From Octadecabacter sp. SW4 (GTDB lineage Bacteria > Pseudomonadota > Alphaproteobacteria > Rhodobacterales > Rhodobacteraceae): 64,000 nt of DNA. Positions within the stretch are counted from its first letter, which is position 1. Each line of letters starts with the position of its first letter. This document shows, one piece after another, positions 17,424 through 26,985 of the stretch. Location: the NCBI RefSeq assembly GCF_008065155.1, contig NZ_CP042821.1, positions 39,884-103,883 on the forward strand, in the 5' to 3' direction. Below the pieces are notes generated by a model, which saw nothing but the letters and a program-made list of their open reading frames with translations, searched no databases and was not told where the DNA came from. Made by a program: the position numbers and the translations under genes.

Positions 17424-18005
17424 ATGTCTCGCTCAGAACGTCTCACTGATGCGCAACGCATGGAGATCGTGCGCGAAGCCGCCAACGGCGTGCCTACGTC
17501 CGTGCTTGCGGAGCGGTTCGGAGTGACACCGCGGGCAGTGCAATACACGGTGAAGAGTGACGCAGAACGCCAGCGCGATACCGCCGTGCCGGTCTTGGCG
17601 GTGAGTGTGAAAGTAACTCCAGAAGAGATGGCAGCATTCGATGCGGTGCTGGCGTCAGCGGGGATCGAGACCCGCTCGGAAGGGCTGCGCCGCTTGATGC
17701 AAGCGGCAGGTGGCACCTTTGTGGCGGACGCATCGATGGCGGCAGAGATGGCGCGTTATCGCGCCTCTTTGAATGACGTTGGAAACGGTGTCGCCCAGAT
17801 TGTCAAGCAGATGCAAAAGGCCAATCGGGCGGGGCAGGGATCTGGTGCAGAGTTCTCCGAGTTGCGGCTTGCGCAAATGCGCGGGCTAGCGCGGTTCATT
17901 CTCGACAGTGCAGACGAGATTGACCTGCTGGTGCGCCGCCGTCGCGATGCGATGCAGCTGGACGCGACAGCCGCTCTGAGGGAGTTCGCCCATGCAGCGG
18001 AATGA
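17424..18005 (+). CDS. MobC-like relaxosome accessory protein with N-terminal HTH
   Basis: This protein has 193 residues. The N-terminus (about 7-45) is a homeodomain-like helix-turn-helix: RMEIVREAANGVPTSVLAERF then TPRAVQYTV. The centre (about 60-95) has the ribbon-helix-helix pattern of MobC-type proteins: VSVKVTPEEMAAFDAVLASAG. A helical C-terminus includes LNDVGNGVAQIVKQMQKANR, typical of MobC. It probably binds oriT with the relaxase. Its end overlaps the relaxase start by 14 bases, so the pair is translationally coupled. Confidence 0.8.
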   Translation: MSRSERLTDAQRMEIVREAANGVPTSVLAERFGVTPRAVQYTVKSDAERQRDTAVPVLAVSVKVTPEEMAAFDAVLASAGIETRSEGLRRLMQAAGGTFVADASMAAEMARYRASLNDVGNGVAQIVKQMQKANRAGQGSGAEFSELRLAQMRGLARFILDSADEIDLLVRRRRDAMQLDATAALREFAHAAE

Positions 18006-20235
18006 TGCGGTTGGTGCCGTCACCGGAGAGATATTTGAGGATGGGTGGAGCCGGATCCGGGGCTCGATGCAGGGTCTGCATGTGGCCAAGCAAAAGCAGA
18101 TGGTGCGTGCTGCTGCTGGACATCGGGCAGCTGTGTTCAAGGCGATCCGGGGTGGGGGCACGCACACCAAATCACAGCTCGCAAACCAGCTCGAATATCT
18201 TACGACAAAGTCCACCCACATCGTCGACAGCAGCGGGTTCCTGGATGGCAAATCCAAGCTTGAGCGCGGCGAGATCAAAGACCTGACAGAGCGCTTTGCC
18301 AAGCGCTGGAGCGCCGGGTTCAAACCCAAGCTGGGGCAAACCACACATTTGTTGATGTCCTTCCCAATTGGCACACGCGGGGAGGATGTGCGCGACATCG
18401 CGACCGACGTGGCCGAGCGGTTTTTCCAAACCGATGAGGGGCACTTTGATTACATCATCGCCGTGCATGAGGACCGTGACCACCCGCATGCGCATCTCGT
18501 TTTGAACCGCCGCTCGCAAGAGGGCGAGTTCTTCTATTTGGCGCGCAATCATCGGTTCAACTATGACGACTTCCGGCTGGCGATGGTCGAAGAAGCGGAA
18601 AAGTATGGCGTGCGGTTGGAAGCCACGCGGCGGGTGGATCGCGGCGAGGTGCATTACCCGGCCAAGACCCGCGAGGTTTATGCCGCCAAGGAAGAGGGCA
18701 GGGTGCCCCAAGAACGGGAACGCGTTAGTAAGGATCTGACCCGGACGCTTGCCGAGATCGCGAATACCAAGATCGTATTTCACTCGCTGGCAGCGGAAGC
18801 GTCTTCCGAGAACCGCGCAGATATTGCCCAAGTGCTGTTCCGTGCCGGCGAGGTACTGGCGAAGGGTGGTCACGTTGAAACCGCAGGAGGCATTTACATG
18901 GCCGAAGACGAAACGTTCGAGGATCTGCGCAGCCGTTGCGCGGAAAAGGTCACTAACATCACAGACCTGATCGCGGCAAAGCCGGATGCGGAGCGGCCCG
19001 CGCTGGAGAAAACCCTCAACGCCATTCAAGCGCGGGTGCAGCATATGCAGCCGCTCGGGTTGCGGTCCAATTCCCTCTCGGAGGGTCCGTCAGAGGGTGG
19101 GGTTTATTCTGAAGCCAATATTCAGCAAAGCGAACTGGAGCGTCTGTCTGAGCCACGGGTGCGCGCCCGCGTTGATGCAGCATTGCGCGGCACGGGGATC
19201 AGCACAGCGCAGGTTGTGGCCCGGATGGAGACAGGGGCACAGAACGCGGCTCTGGAACATCAATGGATTGCGGATGATCTGTCCAAGGTGGCCGAGGCGA
19301 AGGATCTGAACCTCGAGCGCCGTGCGGATTTGGAACAGGCGCGGGATATCCTCAATGATGTACATGTGCAGCTGGGGACCATGCTGGAGCGGGAAAGTGT
19401 GCTGCGCCGTGACGGGGTCATTGAAGAAGCCCGCGAGGTTCAGGCGCATGTGACTGATGCTCAGATCGAAACCGCTGCCAATGCCGTTCGCATCGAGACT
19501 CGGATTGAGGCCGGGACTAAAGATCGGGACGAAGCGGTGATCGAAAGCCGTGCCGTAGAGCGTTTGGAAGACGCACAGCGGGACTATCTGCGCGACCATC
19601 CAGAGCTGATTGCACGCCCGACCGATGTGATCCGCACGGATGAAGAGGGCAGGGCGGTGATCGTAGATCGGGCCGCTGCAGAGCGGGTTATCATTGAGGT
19701 TGAAGCGGCGCGGTTGGGCGCACACAGCAGCACGCCAATCTCGGTTTCCGTCACGCGCGACCTACAGGCGCGATATCCCGATATGCCCGAGCAATTGGCG
19801 GATGGTCTCGGCGACACATACGAGCGGGTTTATGAAGCGCGCGACGCTGAACGGGAGGAAAACCTTACGGAGCGCGAGACGGACCGGAATGAAACGCCCG
19901 AACTGTCCCGTGTTCTCGTCCATGAACGGGCAGGGGAATTGTCGTCGCCCTTTGAGACCGAAACCGAACGTGAGGCCTTCCGCACCGAGGTGGCGCGGGT
20001 TTTGGACGCGGCGCAGCTGGATCGTCTGAACGATGGCGACAGCGATGCTTTGGAAAACATCATCGAAGATCGCCTCGACCGTCTCTATGCCGCAAAGGTC
20101 TATTTGCAATCGGATGCGGCAACGGCAAACTCGGAGGCGTTGCGACAGGTTGTCGATGAGCTGGCAGATGTTGAAGTCGAGAGACACCGCGCGGCGGACG
20201 TGGACGGCGAGACAGAGCGGGGCCAGGTCCATTGA
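17992..20235 (+). CDS. VirD2-like relaxase (MOBP type)
   Basis: This is a 747-residue protein. The N-terminal 230 residues are the relaxase domain: Tyr69 in the NQLEYLTTKS segment is the likely nicking tyrosine, and the metal-binding three-histidine motif is HEDRDHPHAH at 159-168. The remaining 500 residues are long charged helices, probably coiled coil, rich in Glu and Arg, with no recognised domain. It would cleave oriT and stay bound to the 5' end for transfer. It starts inside mobC and overlaps the coupling-protein gene by four bases (if that gene uses TTG). No mating-pair-formation genes are visible in the window. Confidence 0.9.
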   Translation: MQRNDAVGAVTGEIFEDGWSRIRGSMQGLHVAKQKQMVRAAAGHRAAVFKAIRGGGTHTKSQLANQLEYLTTKSTHIVDSSGFLDGKSKLERGEIKDLTERFAKRWSAGFKPKLGQTTHLLMSFPIGTRGEDVRDIATDVAERFFQTDEGHFDYIIAVHEDRDHPHAHLVLNRRSQEGEFFYLARNHRFNYDDFRLAMVEEAEKYGVRLEATRRVDRGEVHYPAKTREVYAAKEEGRVPQERERVSKDLTRTLAEIANTKIVFHSLAAEASSENRADIAQVLFRAGEVLAKGGHVETAGGIYMAEDETFEDLRSRCAEKVTNITDLIAAKPDAERPALEKTLNAIQARVQHMQPLGLRSNSLSEGPSEGGVYSEANIQQSELERLSEPRVRARVDAALRGTGISTAQVVARMETGAQNAALEHQWIADDLSKVAEAKDLNLERRADLEQARDILNDVHVQLGTMLERESVLRRDGVIEEAREVQAHVTDAQIETAANAVRIETRIEAGTKDRDEAVIESRAVERLEDAQRDYLRDHPELIARPTDVIRTDEEGRAVIVDRAAAERVIIEVEAARLGAHSSTPISVSVTRDLQARYPDMPEQLADGLGDTYERVYEARDAEREENLTERETDRNETPELSRVLVHERAGELSSPFETETEREAFRTEVARVLDAAQLDRLNDGDSDALENIIEDRLDRLYAAKVYLQSDAATANSEALRQVVDELADVEVERHRAADVDGETERGQVH

Positions 20236-22235
20236 GTGGATCCATGGGCAAGGCTTGGATTGCTATCGGGGTAGTTCTGGTCACTTTGGTGGCGGGTGCG
20301 ATGGGCTACACCATTGCCTCGGCTGTGCTGACCTTCAAGGCACTTGGGTTCAGCGCCGATATCGATTTTGGATATATCGCGCAGAATTACCTCTGGATCA
20401 GAGACAGACGGCCTGATGATTTCCAACTGATCAATCTGATCATCGGCGGTGCTGCCGTCGCGGGGCTGATGATGAGCCTTGCCCTGTCCGGATCGGCCCT
20501 TACTCGTTTTGGTCAGACCCACTGGCAAAAGCGCGGTGAGATGAAAGCTAACGGGTTCTTTGGAAAGCCTGGCACCGGGTTTATTCTGGGCAAATTGGGC
20601 GGCCCAAAGTCGCGGGCCCGCTACATCACCTCTAAGGTCTTTCCACATGCGCTGATCGTGGCACCAACCGGGCGAGGTAAAACCACCGGCTTTGTGATCC
20701 CGAACCTGCTGACATGGCAGGGGTCTGCCGTCACGTTGGATGTAAAGGGCGAGTGTTTTGAGGCGACAGCGCGACATCGTGCGGCCCAAGGTGACAAGGT
20801 CTACCGCTTCGCGCCCACGGACTGGGAAGGCAAGCGGACGCATCGCTACAATCCGCTTTTGCGCATCTATGAGCTGAAAGACCCCGCGCGGCAGCAGATG
20901 GAATTGCAGTTACTGGCGACCCTGTTCCTGCAAAGTGACAATGATCGCGTTCAAGGGCTTTTGAAGGGAGGAATTGATCTGTTTGTGGCTGCAGGCCTCT
21001 TGGCCTTCCAGCGCAAAAAGCCGAGCTTGGGCGAGATCTACCGGATCGCGGCCTCGGGGGGCAACAAGCAGAAAGAATATGTGGCGCGGGGCCACGAGAT
21101 CGACAACAAAGCAGCAAAGCTGATTTTTACGCGGCTGGCCTCCACCAACAACGACACGCTGACCTCCTATGTCTCGCTTCTGATGACCTCAGGTCTGGAC
21201 CAATGGCAGAACCCCGCGATTGATGAGGCAACGCAGGTTTCCGACTTTGATTTCCGCACGATCCGCAAAAAGCCAATTACGGTCTATCTCGTTGTCCAGC
21301 CCTTGATGGTAAAGCCGCTTGCGCCACTGATCCGGTTGTTTTTCTCAGACCTTCTCTCGGCGATGCAAGAGAAGGAACCGGGCAAAGATGAGCCTTGGCC
21401 TGTGATGATCATGCTCGATGAGTTCAACCGCCTTGGCAAGATGCCCATTGTGGTCGAGAGCATTGAAACCCTGCGCACGTATCGCGGCCACTTGGCGGTG
21501 GTGACCCAAACCATTCCCGCTCTCGATGAAATCTATGGTGAAAACACCCGCCGCGCCTTGCAGGGAAACGCAGGCGTAAAGCTCTACCTCACCCCGTCAG
21601 ATGAAAAGACCATTGAGGAGCTGAGCAAGGCCGTAGGCAAGACGACCAAAACGGTGGTCACGCGGTCACGGTCCATTGGCAAGAATCCGTTCGAGGGGCG
21701 CAGTCAGTCCACACGGACGGAAGAAACGTCGCTACTGCCCGAAGATGAAGCCCGTCGTTTGCCGCTGGATGAAATTATCATGGTCGTGGATGCGCAGATG
21801 CCAGTACGGGCGAAACGGATCCAGTATTTTGATGATCGGCTGTTTGCGGCGATCCATAGCGCGCAGAAGGGTGAGCTGCCGTTTCCAGCGAGGGGTGGGG
21901 GTGGCGGTAAGGCGCACGGGCCAGATTCTTGCGGGTCAAAGCAGGGCCCGAGCCAAGCTGGAACGAGTGCGGAGCCTAATGCGCATTATGAGCGTCTACT
22001 TGGCTCAAAAGAAATCAGCTCAGGTATATCTGTGCCGCCCACCAAGAAAAGCTCAAAAGCTGTTCAAGCCGTTGTCGAAGAGGAGCAGCGGCAAATTGAA
22101 ATGAGCTTTGCCGACCAGGTTGAGATGCAAATTGAGGAAATCGATGGTGGCGATAGAGATCGGCTCGATAATGTGGTGGATGATTTGGATGGGCTGGAAA
22201 GCCAGTTGAAGCAGGGGGAGGGTATCTCTGGTTGA
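20232..22235 (+). CDS. VirD4/TraG-type conjugative coupling protein
   Basis: The protein has 667 residues from a TTG at 20232 that overlaps the relaxase stop; an ATG at 20244 (MGKAW) is an equally good alternative. Two N-terminal membrane segments (about 8-38 and 66-90) are followed by the ATPase: Walker A APTGRGKTT at 144-152, a TLDVKGE motif near 168, Walker B VMIMLDE at 391-397 and the downstream VVTQTIPALDEIYG segment. It links the relaxase-DNA complex to the transfer channel at the inner membrane. The C-terminal 120 residues are variable and acidic. Intact. Confidence 0.92.
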   Translation: MSGSMGKAWIAIGVVLVTLVAGAMGYTIASAVLTFKALGFSADIDFGYIAQNYLWIRDRRPDDFQLINLIIGGAAVAGLMMSLALSGSALTRFGQTHWQKRGEMKANGFFGKPGTGFILGKLGGPKSRARYITSKVFPHALIVAPTGRGKTTGFVIPNLLTWQGSAVTLDVKGECFEATARHRAAQGDKVYRFAPTDWEGKRTHRYNPLLRIYELKDPARQQMELQLLATLFLQSDNDRVQGLLKGGIDLFVAAGLLAFQRKKPSLGEIYRIAASGGNKQKEYVARGHEIDNKAAKLIFTRLASTNNDTLTSYVSLLMTSGLDQWQNPAIDEATQVSDFDFRTIRKKPITVYLVVQPLMVKPLAPLIRLFFSDLLSAMQEKEPGKDEPWPVMIMLDEFNRLGKMPIVVESIETLRTYRGHLAVVTQTIPALDEIYGENTRRALQGNAGVKLYLTPSDEKTIEELSKAVGKTTKTVVTRSRSIGKNPFEGRSQSTRTEETSLLPEDEARRLPLDEIIMVVDAQMPVRAKRIQYFDDRLFAAIHSAQKGELPFPARGGGGGKAHGPDSCGSKQGPSQAGTSAEPNAHYERLLGSKEISSGISVPPTKKSSKAVQAVVEEEQRQIEMSFADQVEMQIEEIDGGDRDRLDNVVDDLDGLESQLKQGEGISG

Positions 22236-22834
22236 GTGGGCTATGGCGCAGTTGAGCCCGCGGAGCAGGTTTGTGTTGAACCGGTCATTCGCCGCAGCTG
22301 AATTGAAGGCCCGCAGAGCGGACGAAGTGTGAATTCGCTGCGGTTGCACCAGCGGCAGCTTTGTGTCGAAGAAAGACCTTCAGATCGACTGCAACGCTGC
22401 CTGTTCCAAAAACGGTCCATTTGGTCATTCCATCCGCGCCCACGTGGAATCAGGCGCTTGGCTATGACAAAACTCCCCTAAAAAACCGTCGCTGTTTTGG
22501 CAGGTTTTCGACCTTCGTTAGGGGTGGCTGATGACGAAGGGGGCAGAATCCTACGGTAAGGTTTAAGCAGCCATTGGTGATCTACGCAGCGAAGGTGTCA
22601 AAAAAGCCCATCTTGCCAGAATGCTGTTTCGCAGCGAATGGCGGCTGTCGGAGTTCAGACAAGAATCTTCATTAGCCGCTCAGGTTTTAGGCGTGGTCTT
22701 TGGTAGCAATGGAATAAAACGACAGCCGCTTCATAAACTAGTATTTAGGAACGGTCAAAGTTGGAAAATATCCGAACAATAGGATTCTTTCTGGAAGTGT
22801 GGCAACTGCGTGCTTACAGTTAGTCCGCCTAAAG
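22236..22834. other. Gene-free interval
   Basis: No supported gene. A CCCCTAA/TTAGGGG inverted repeat with about 37 bp between its arms lies near 22475-22526. The left part (about 22290-22350) has the look of the degenerate intergenic repeats common in Roseobacter genomes, but I cannot confirm this. Confidence 0.35.
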
Positions 22835-23542
22835 CTAAACGCTTACGCCAAATATGCTTCCCACGCCTGCAGTGATGGCCATAGCCGCCGCGCCCCAAAA
22901 TAACACGCGGGCTGTTGCGCGTAGCTTCGGCGCGCCTCCAACTTGGGCTCCCAATGCACCCAGACCCGCAAGACAGATCAAGGTTGTGACAACGACGGTT
23001 GGAATGATCTTGTCACTTGGTGCAAGAATGGCGGCGGCGAGCGGAAGAGCTGCTGCAACTGTAAATGTAAAACCTGAAGCGATCGCGGCTTGTAATGGAT
23101 TTGCCGTATGCACTTCAGACAATCCCAGCTCGTCACGCACATGAGCGCCCAGTGCATCCTTGGCCGTCAATTCTCGTGCAACCAACGCAGCTGTTTCGAC
23201 GGTCAGCCCACGTGCCTGATAGATCGATGCCAATTCCGCTTCTTCCGCCTCTGGCGTATCGATGAGCGCCTGCTTTTCACGCGCGATATCGGCCCGTTCT
23301 ACATCTGACTGCGAACTGACTGAAACATACTCGCCAGCGGCCATGGACATCGCGCCCGCTGCAAGTCCGGCAGCCCCTGCCAGCAGGATTGCGGTGGGAC
23401 TGGGATCAGCTGCCGCGACACCTACGATCAGCGACGAAACTGATACAATGCCATCATTGGCACCTAGAACAGACGCGCGCAGCCAGCCAGCACGATTGAT
23501 GTAATGCAGTTCCTCGTGTGCAGAGTCGTAGGGTAAGCTCAT
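22835..23542 (-). CDS. VIT1/CCC1-family (Fe2+/Mn2+) transporter
   Basis: This 235-residue protein has the VIT family layout: a short N-terminus (HEELHYINRAGWLRASVLGANDG), a first helix pair with GIVSVSSLIVGVAAA and GAMSMAAGEYVSVSSQ, a cytosolic acidic helical loop (about 75-145, rich in Glu, likely metal binding) and three C-terminal helices. It should move ferrous iron or manganese across the inner membrane. The ATG overlaps the stop of the histidine-kinase remnant (ATGA), so it was the second gene of an operon whose upstream part was removed by the IS3 insertion. Its present promoter is unclear. Confidence 0.9.
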   Translation of the reverse strand: MSLPYDSAHEELHYINRAGWLRASVLGANDGIVSVSSLIVGVAAADPSPTAILLAGAAGLAAGAMSMAAGEYVSVSSQSDVERADIAREKQALIDTPEAEEAELASIYQARGLTVETAALVARELTAKDALGAHVRDELGLSEVHTANPLQAAIASGFTFTVAAALPLAAAILAPSDKIIPTVVVTTLICLAGLGALGAQVGGAPKLRATARVLFWGAAAMAITAGVGSIFGVSV

Positions 23543-23638
23543 TCTTTTTCCTTTGAATTTATTGTTAAAGCGGCACGGAAGGTTACAGTGGCTGATAATC
23601 CACGTCCGGTTCGGTTTTCCAGATGCAAATGCCCCCCG
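23539..23638 (-). pseudogene. C-terminal remnant of a sensor histidine kinase
   Basis: About 33 codons remain between the IS end and the stop at 23539-23541. They read GGHLHLENRTGRGLSATVTF and onward, the usual end of a histidine-kinase ATPase domain (the G2-box tail, HGG-x-LxLENRPGGG-x-xAxVxLP). The rest is gone, since the other side of the IS block carries no matching sequence. Confidence 0.6.
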
Positions 23639-23724
23639 TGTCTGACGTCAGCGCTTATGGGTCCAATTAGGCGTATTTGCTAAGAGAGTGTTTGTTGCTC
23701 ATCGTAGCCACTGAGGAGTGGACG

Positions 23725-24090
23725 ATGAGAAAGACAACGAAGAGCCCTGGCGAGAAGATCGTCAAAGACATCAAGCGCGCCACGCGCAAGCATTATTCAT
23801 CCGAAGAGAAGATCAGGATCGTACTGGATGGGCTGCGTGGCGAGGACAGCATTGCAGAGCTGTGCCGCCGTGAAGGCATATCGCAAGGCATTTACTACAA
23901 GTGGTCCAAGGACTTCATGGAAGCCGGTAAGCGGCGTCTGGCAGGCGACACTGCGCGGGCTGCAAACACCGATGAGGTCAAAGAACTGCGCCGTGAGGCC
24001 AAGGATCTCAAAGAGGTTGTCGCGGAACAGACGCTCGAATTGCGTCTTCTCAAAAAAAGCATGACAGGCGATGGGGGCGACCACGAATGA
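23725..24090 (+). CDS. IS3-family transposase OrfA (copy 1)
   Basis: A 121-residue protein; the ATG at 23725 follows GAGGAGTGG. It has an HTH_Tnp_1 domain (SSEEKIRIVLDGLRGED, then IAELCRREGISQGIYYKW) and a C-terminal leucine-zipper-like helix. Near its end the run of seven As at 24052 (CTC AAA AAA AGC) could serve as a -1 slippery site giving an OrfAB fusion, since the orfB frame is open back to this point. Its stop overlaps the orfB ATG. Confidence 0.9.
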   Translation: MRKTTKSPGEKIVKDIKRATRKHYSSEEKIRIVLDGLRGEDSIAELCRREGISQGIYYKWSKDFMEAGKRRLAGDTARAANTDEVKELRREAKDLKEVVAEQTLELRLLKKSMTGDGGDHE

Positions 24091-25067
24091 GGTATCCTGC
24101 ATCAGAGAAGCTGGAGATCATTCGTTTGGTTGAGGGCAGCCATCTGTCGGCGCGTCTGACACTGGCCAAGCTGGGTATCCCACGCACGACGTTCTACCGT
24201 TGGTACGATCGGTACCTGCAGCGCGGTGAGGCCGGATTGCAGGATCAATCCCCCAAGCCCAAGCACGTTTGGAACCGCGTGCCTGACGAGGTGAAGCGCA
24301 AGGTTGTCGACTTCGCCTTGCAGGAAACGGAACTGTCACCGCGCGAGTTGGCGGTGACGTTCACGGATCAGGAGCGCTATTTTGTCTCAGAATCCACAGT
24401 GTATCGGGTGCTAAAGGCGCATGATCTAATCACTAGCCCGGCCTTCATCGTCATCAAGGCAGCCAGCGAGTTCAAAGACAAAACAACTGCGATCAACCAG
24501 CTTTGGCAAACAGACTTCACCTACATCAAGGTTCTGGGATGGGGTTGGTTCTATCTCAGCACTGTCCTCGACGACTACAGCCGCTACATCGTCTCCTGGA
24601 AGCTCTGCACCAACATGCGGGCTGAAGACGTTACCGATACGCTTGACCTCGCATTGCAAGCATCCGGCTGCGACCAAGTTCACGTCGTTCACAAGCCACG
24701 TCTGCTCAGCGACAACGGATCGAGTTACGTCTCTGGAGATCTGGCGGAATGGTTGCAGGACAAAGGCATGAAGCATTCTCGCGGCGCGCCATACCATCCG
24801 CAAACCCAAGGCAAGATCGAGCGTTGGCATCAGACTTTAAAGAACCGCATCCTGCTGGAAAACTACTTCCTGCCGGGTGATCTTGAAGCTCAAATCGAAG
24901 CCTTCGTCGACCACTACAATCATCAGCGGTATCACGAGAGCATCAACAACGTCACACCCGCCGACGTCTACTTTGGCCGTGACAAAGCCATTCTAAAACA
25001 AAGGGAAAGGATCAAACGAAAGACACTCGAAGCGCGGCGCTTGCATCACCGACAGCACGCCGCATAA
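24087..25067 (+). CDS. IS3-family transposase OrfB, DDE integrase (copy 1)
   Basis: A 326-residue integrase. The N-terminal helix-turn-helix region (SARLTLAKLGIPRTTFYRWYDRY) precedes the rve catalytic core with the DDE triad in QTDFTYIK, LLSDNGSSY and GKIERWHQT. All key residues are present and the protein sequence is the same in the four copies of this window. Confidence 0.95.
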   Translation: MRYPASEKLEIIRLVEGSHLSARLTLAKLGIPRTTFYRWYDRYLQRGEAGLQDQSPKPKHVWNRVPDEVKRKVVDFALQETELSPRELAVTFTDQERYFVSESTVYRVLKAHDLITSPAFIVIKAASEFKDKTTAINQLWQTDFTYIKVLGWGWFYLSTVLDDYSRYIVSWKLCTNMRAEDVTDTLDLALQASGCDQVHVVHKPRLLSDNGSSYVSGDLAEWLQDKGMKHSRGAPYHPQTQGKIERWHQTLKNRILLENYFLPGDLEAQIEAFVDHYNHQRYHESINNVTPADVYFGRDKAILKQRERIKRKTLEARRLHHRQHAA

Positions 25068-25141
25068 TGAAACCAACCAGATGAGCCAAACTCTCACTTA
25101 GTTTAAGCTGCCATTGGTTCCAAAAACCCTGACGACGGACA

Positions 25142-26280
25142 GATCTCAAAGAGGTTGTCGCGGAACAGACGCTCGAATTGCGTCTTCTCAAAAAAAGCAT
25201 GACAGGCGATGGGGGCGACCACGAATGAGGTATCCTGCATCAGAGAAGCTGGAGATCATTCGTTTGGTTGAGGGCAGCCATCTGTCGGCGCGTCTGACAC
25301 TGGCCAAGCTGGGTATCCCACGCACGACGTTCTACCGTTGGTACGATCGGTACCTGCAGCGCGGTGAGGCCGGATTGCAGGATCAATCCCCCAAGCCCAA
25401 GCACGTTTGGAACCGCGTGCCTGACGAGGTGAAGCGCAAGGTTGTCGACTTCGCCTTGCAGGAAACGGAACTGTCACCGCGCGAGTTGGCGGTGACGTTC
25501 ACGGATCAGGAGCGCTATTTTGTCTCAGAATCCACAGTGTATCGGGTGCTAAAGGCGCATGATCTAATCACTAGCCCGGCCTTCATCGTCATCAAGGCAG
25601 CCAGCGAGTTCAAAGACAAAACAACTGCGATCAACCAGCTTTGGCAAACAGACTTCACCTACATCAAGGTTCTGGGATGGGGTTGGTTCTATCTCAGCAC
25701 TGTCCTCGACGACTACAGCCGCTACATCGTCTCCTGGAAGCTCTGCACCAACATGCGGGCTGAAGACGTTACCGATACGCTTGACCTCGCATTGCAAGCA
25801 TCCGGCTGCGACCAAGTTCACGTCGTTCACAAGCCACGTCTGCTCAGCGACAACGGATCGAGTTACGTCTCTGGAGATCTGGCGGAATGGTTGCAGGACA
25901 AAGGCATGAAGCATTCTCGCGGCGCGCCATACCATCCGCAAACCCAAGGCAAGATCGAGCGTTGGCATCAGACTTTAAAGAACCGCATCCTGCTGGAAAA
26001 CTACTTCCTGCCGGGTGATCTTGAAGCTCAAATCGAAGCCTTCGTCGACCACTACAATCATCAGCGGTATCACGAGAGCATCAACAACGTCACACCCGCC
26101 GACGTCTACTTTGGCCGTGACAAAGCCATTCTAAAACAAAGGGAAAGGATCAAACGAAAGACACTCGAAGCGCGGCGCTTGCATCACCGACAGCACGCCG
26201 CATAATGAAACCAACCAGATGAGCCCAAACTCTCACTTAGTTTAAGCTGCCATTGGTTCCAAAAACCCTGACGACGGACA
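25142..26280 (+). mobile_element. IS3-family element, copy 2 (5'-truncated)
   Basis: From GATCTCAAAG at 25142 it matches copy 1 from 24004 to its right end with an offset of 1,138 bp, plus one extra C near 26224. The first 365 bp of the element, with the left end and most of orfA, are missing. It abuts the right end of copy 1 with no spacer. Confidence 0.9.
25225..26205 (+). CDS. IS3-family transposase OrfB (copy 2)
   Basis: Complete and identical in protein to copy 1's OrfB. A longer in-frame start at 25114 exists only because the right end of copy 1 is fused upstream; the family start is the ATG at 25225. Without orfA and a left end the copy cannot move by itself, but the enzyme could still act in trans. 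Confidence 0.9.
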   Translation: MRYPASEKLEIIRLVEGSHLSARLTLAKLGIPRTTFYRWYDRYLQRGEAGLQDQSPKPKHVWNRVPDEVKRKVVDFALQETELSPRELAVTFTDQERYFVSESTVYRVLKAHDLITSPAFIVIKAASEFKDKTTAINQLWQTDFTYIKVLGWGWFYLSTVLDDYSRYIVSWKLCTNMRAEDVTDTLDLALQASGCDQVHVVHKPRLLSDNGSSYVSGDLAEWLQDKGMKHSRGAPYHPQTQGKIERWHQTLKNRILLENYFLPGDLEAQIEAFVDHYNHQRYHESINNVTPADVYFGRDKAILKQRERIKRKTLEARRLHHRQHAA

Positions 26281-26393
26281 CGCCAGAGCTTTGCCCGTGG
26301 AGTGGCGAGACTGTACCGGCCTCTATGGCTTCGAGCGGGTCGAACATCGACGGCGCGCAAGGTCCATTATTTCGAAAATTACCCTAATTACCC

Positions 26394-26651
26394 CTACAGT
26401 TTCACTTCGCCAAACTGGTCTTCATAGGCTTTCATGGAATGCTGCAAGATGATTGCAAGGCGCTTTGCGGCAAAGGGGCTCATCACGACGCGTTTTGATA
26501 GCTGAACATCGACAGACTTGCGTTCAATATCCGTGCCCCGCCAGTTCTGATGGGTGCCAAACAGCAAAAAGAACTCTTCACGGTTGGCTGTGGCTGTGGC
26601 GATGTTGGCATAAATGCTTTCCATTTCGCCATCGTCCCAATTGATCGACAT
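26394..26651 (-). CDS. DUF3467 domain protein
   Basis: An 85-residue protein whose ATG at 26649-26651 begins MSINWDDGEMESIYANI. The YANI...REEFFLLFGTHQNW and VVMSPFAAKRLAIIL segments match DUF3467, a small family of unknown function. Family members often have a short extra N-terminus; here another frame just upstream (MAKEDKTDVVKGTEG, from about 26710) could have supplied it, so a 5' frameshift is possible. The 113 bp between the IS end and the stop contain an open but unrecognised plus-strand stretch. Confidence 0.65.
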   Translation of the reverse strand: MSINWDDGEMESIYANIATATANREEFFLLFGTHQNWRGTDIERKSVDVQLSKRVVMSPFAAKRLAIILQHSMKAYEDQFGEVKL

Positions 26652-26985
26652 GCCATTGATGTGGTACCCTCAGTGCCTTTTACGACGTCTGTCTTGTCTT
26701 CTTTCGCCATTCTCATTCTCCCAAATGAAGGGCCCTTTGCTGCCAACACGTTGGGGTGCAAATGCCAGATAGTCTTTCCTAATCAATGTGAACGTTGCGA
26801 CGCGCAATCACAAGCCAAACCCTGCGCATTGGGGGTGTGATGCAAATTTGCGATGCGGTCCTTAAAAACCTGCCGTGAACGTCAGTGGTCTTGTGTCGAC
26901 AGCTGTTAATGTGTCTATCTGTGCCAGCGATGGGTGCGTTTACGGGGCTATATTTCGGCCAGAGTGACGTTTTGGGGGAAAGACA

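Larger units (their letters stand above)
23639..25141 (+). mobile_element. IS3-family element, copy 1 (complete, 1,503 bp)
   Basis: Ends were set by comparing the copies. The left end is TGTCTGACGTCAG and the right end, reversed, is TGTCCGTCGTCAG: 13-nt imperfect terminal repeats (two mismatches) with the TG...CA tips of the IS3 family. It contains orfA and orfB. I find no target duplication: the left flank is the kinase remnant and the right flank is another copy. Confidence 0.92.

Noticed and set aside
25114..25224. N-terminally extended OrfB of IS3 copy 2
   Set aside because: The extra codons come from the end of copy 1 plus a partial orfA frame; the other copies start at the internal ATG.
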